This document shows positions 63,202 through 64,000 of a stretch of 64,000 bases of DNA, piece by piece. The position numbers were made by a program, and so were the translations under genes. The notes under the pieces were generated by a model, which was not told the origin of the DNA, did no database searches, and was given only the letters and a program-made list of their open reading frames with translations. Source of the stretch: Adenophora triphylla var. japonica (Eukaryota > Streptophyta > Magnoliopsida > Asterales > Campanulaceae). Where the stretch lies: NCBI GenBank assembly GCA_022495995.1, contig JAFEMH010000985.1, forward strand, positions 260,001 through 324,000. Direction: 5' to 3'. The first letter of the stretch is position 1, and the number at the start of each line of letters is the position of its first letter.

Positions 63202-64000
63202 CTAACAGCTAGAGATGTGCAACAAATCCAAACAATGCTTGAACTTGTCAGTAGTAACCGGCTTTGTCAACATGTCAGCAGCGTTCTCCGTGGTGTGAAC
63301 CTTCTCTAGCACAACCTCACCCATATCAATCAACTCCCGAATCTTGTGAAACCGAACATCAATATGTTTCGTCCGTTGATGATAAATATGATTCTTTGCC
63401 AAGAAAATCGCGCTTTGACTGTCACAAAGCAACTTCACTCCACCTTGCTGAATACCCAATTCGTTGACTAAGCCCCGAAGCCACAAGGTTTCCTTTGCAG
63501 CTTCAACCGCTGCCATGTATTCCGCTTCCGTTGTAGACAATGCAATGATAGACTGAATCATAGACCTCCAACATATAGGACCACCTGCGAGAGTAAACAC
63601 ATATCCCGTAGTCAACCTCCTCCGATCCAAGTCACCCGCATAATCTGAATCAACATATCCCACAACAGAAAGCTCCTCACTCTTTCCTCCAAACATGATG
63701 CCATAATCCATAGTTCCCTTCAAGTATCTAAGATCCCACTTAACTGCTTCCCAATACTGTTTACCCGAATTCGCCATATACTTGCTAACCACACTAATAG
63801 CTTGCGCCAAATCTGGTATAGTGCAAACCATAGCATACATGAGACATCCCACTGCGCTTGCATAGGGAACCTTCGACATATTCTGAATTTCTTCACTAGA
63901 ACTCGGGAAATCTGAGGCAAATAAATTAAAATGACTCGCCAATGGTGTTTTCACAGGTTTTGCATCCCGCATATTGAACCTTTCCAACACCTTCTCCACA
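63202..64000 (-). CDS. Ty1/copia polyprotein, RT end and RNase H (partial)
   Basis: An uninterrupted minus frame of 265 codons enters from the right edge and ends at 63,202. It begins in the reverse transcriptase C-terminal region (NMRDAKPVKTPLASHFNL; YASAVGCLMYAMVCTIPDLA), then RNase H with catalytic acidic residues in GYVDSDYAGDLD, ALSTTEAEYMA and LLCDSQSAIFLAKN, followed by RTKHIDVRFHKIREL and a final MLTKPVTTDKFKHCLDL. It resembles Tnt1-type polyproteins. The clean frame and complete LTR suggest a young, possibly intact element outside the window. The upstream gag, protease and integrase cannot be seen. Confidence 0.92.
   Translation of the reverse strand, partial: VEKVLERFNMRDAKPVKTPLASHFNLFASDFPSSSEEIQNMSKVPYASAVGCLMYAMVCTIPDLAQAISVVSKYMANSGKQYWEAVKWDLRYLKGTMDYGIMFGGKSEELSVVGYVDSDYAGDLDRRRLTTGYVFTLAGGPICWRSMIQSIIALSTTEAEYMAAVEAAKETLWLRGLVNELGIQQGGVKLLCDSQSAIFLAKNHIYHQRTKHIDVRFHKIRELIDMGEVVLEKVHTTENAADMLTKPVTTDKFKHCLDLLHISSC

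Overview
This window is plant nuclear DNA, almost certainly from a dicot angiosperm. It consists nearly entirely of nested transposable elements plus one broken host gene. The evidence is LTR retrotransposons of plant-only lineages (Ty3/gypsy Tat/Ogre with a tRNA-Arg primer site, Athila, a chromovirus, a Tnt1-like Ty1/copia), a CACTA transposon with Transposase_24-like coding, hAT-, Tourist- and Stowaway-like small elements, and spliced exons of a cysteine-rich-receptor-like kinase (CRK). The species cannot be named from sequence alone. I found no rRNA, intact tRNA gene, bacterial or organellar gene, and no intact host gene.

Layout. From 1 to 49,323 the sequence is one nest of insertions. The outermost element is Tat element 2 (minus strand). 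Its 5' LTR is 47,810-49,323, its pol runs leftward to a stop at 18,198, and two plus-strand (antisense) genes lie at 14,314-17,433. Four other elements interrupt it: (i) a CACTA transposon that enters from beyond the left edge and ends at 14,313; (ii) Tat element 1 (1,706-14,114, LTRs 1,706-3,148 and 12,683-14,114), apparently sitting inside that CACTA; (iii) Tat/Ogre-like element 3 (18,653-31,960), cutting the integrase, with target duplication GTGCG; (iv) element 4 (36,696-45,458), a large non-coding LTR element cutting the protease region, with target duplication ATCTT. Element 2 is itself inserted in an Athila gag (49,324 onward), whose gag-protease remnant, 3' untranslated region and 3' LTR run to about 53,050.

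From 53,066 to 56,107 there are DNA-transposon remnants, including an AT-rich CTTATAAG minisatellite. From about 56,270 to 62,080 there is a CRK-type kinase pseudogene. A hAT-type MITE (56,705-60,584) interrupts it at an exon end. That MITE carries a Pol III promoter-like (SINE-like) segment and is itself interrupted by a deleted chromovirus (57,119-60,483, target duplication GAATC). A Tourist-like MITE (60,988-61,344, duplication TTA) sits in the next intron. From 62,506 to the right edge lies the 3' part of a Ty1/copia element with an open RNase H frame.

How parts may work together. All three Tat elements keep the tRNA-Arg primer site (decayed in element 1), a leader with repeated stem-loops, a conserved pre-gag segment and fast-evolving tandem arrays in the 3' untranslated region. 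Elements 1 and 2 also carry antisense genes, the second of which is DUF7745/plant-mobile-domain-like. The most interesting observation is a 14-bp palindrome, GGTCCGTACGGACC. It occurs four times just upstream of the TATA box in every element 1/2 LTR, and a two-copy version with the same 30-bp spacing lies about 120-165 bp upstream of the antisense gene. This suggests that one host factor could control both strands of the element.
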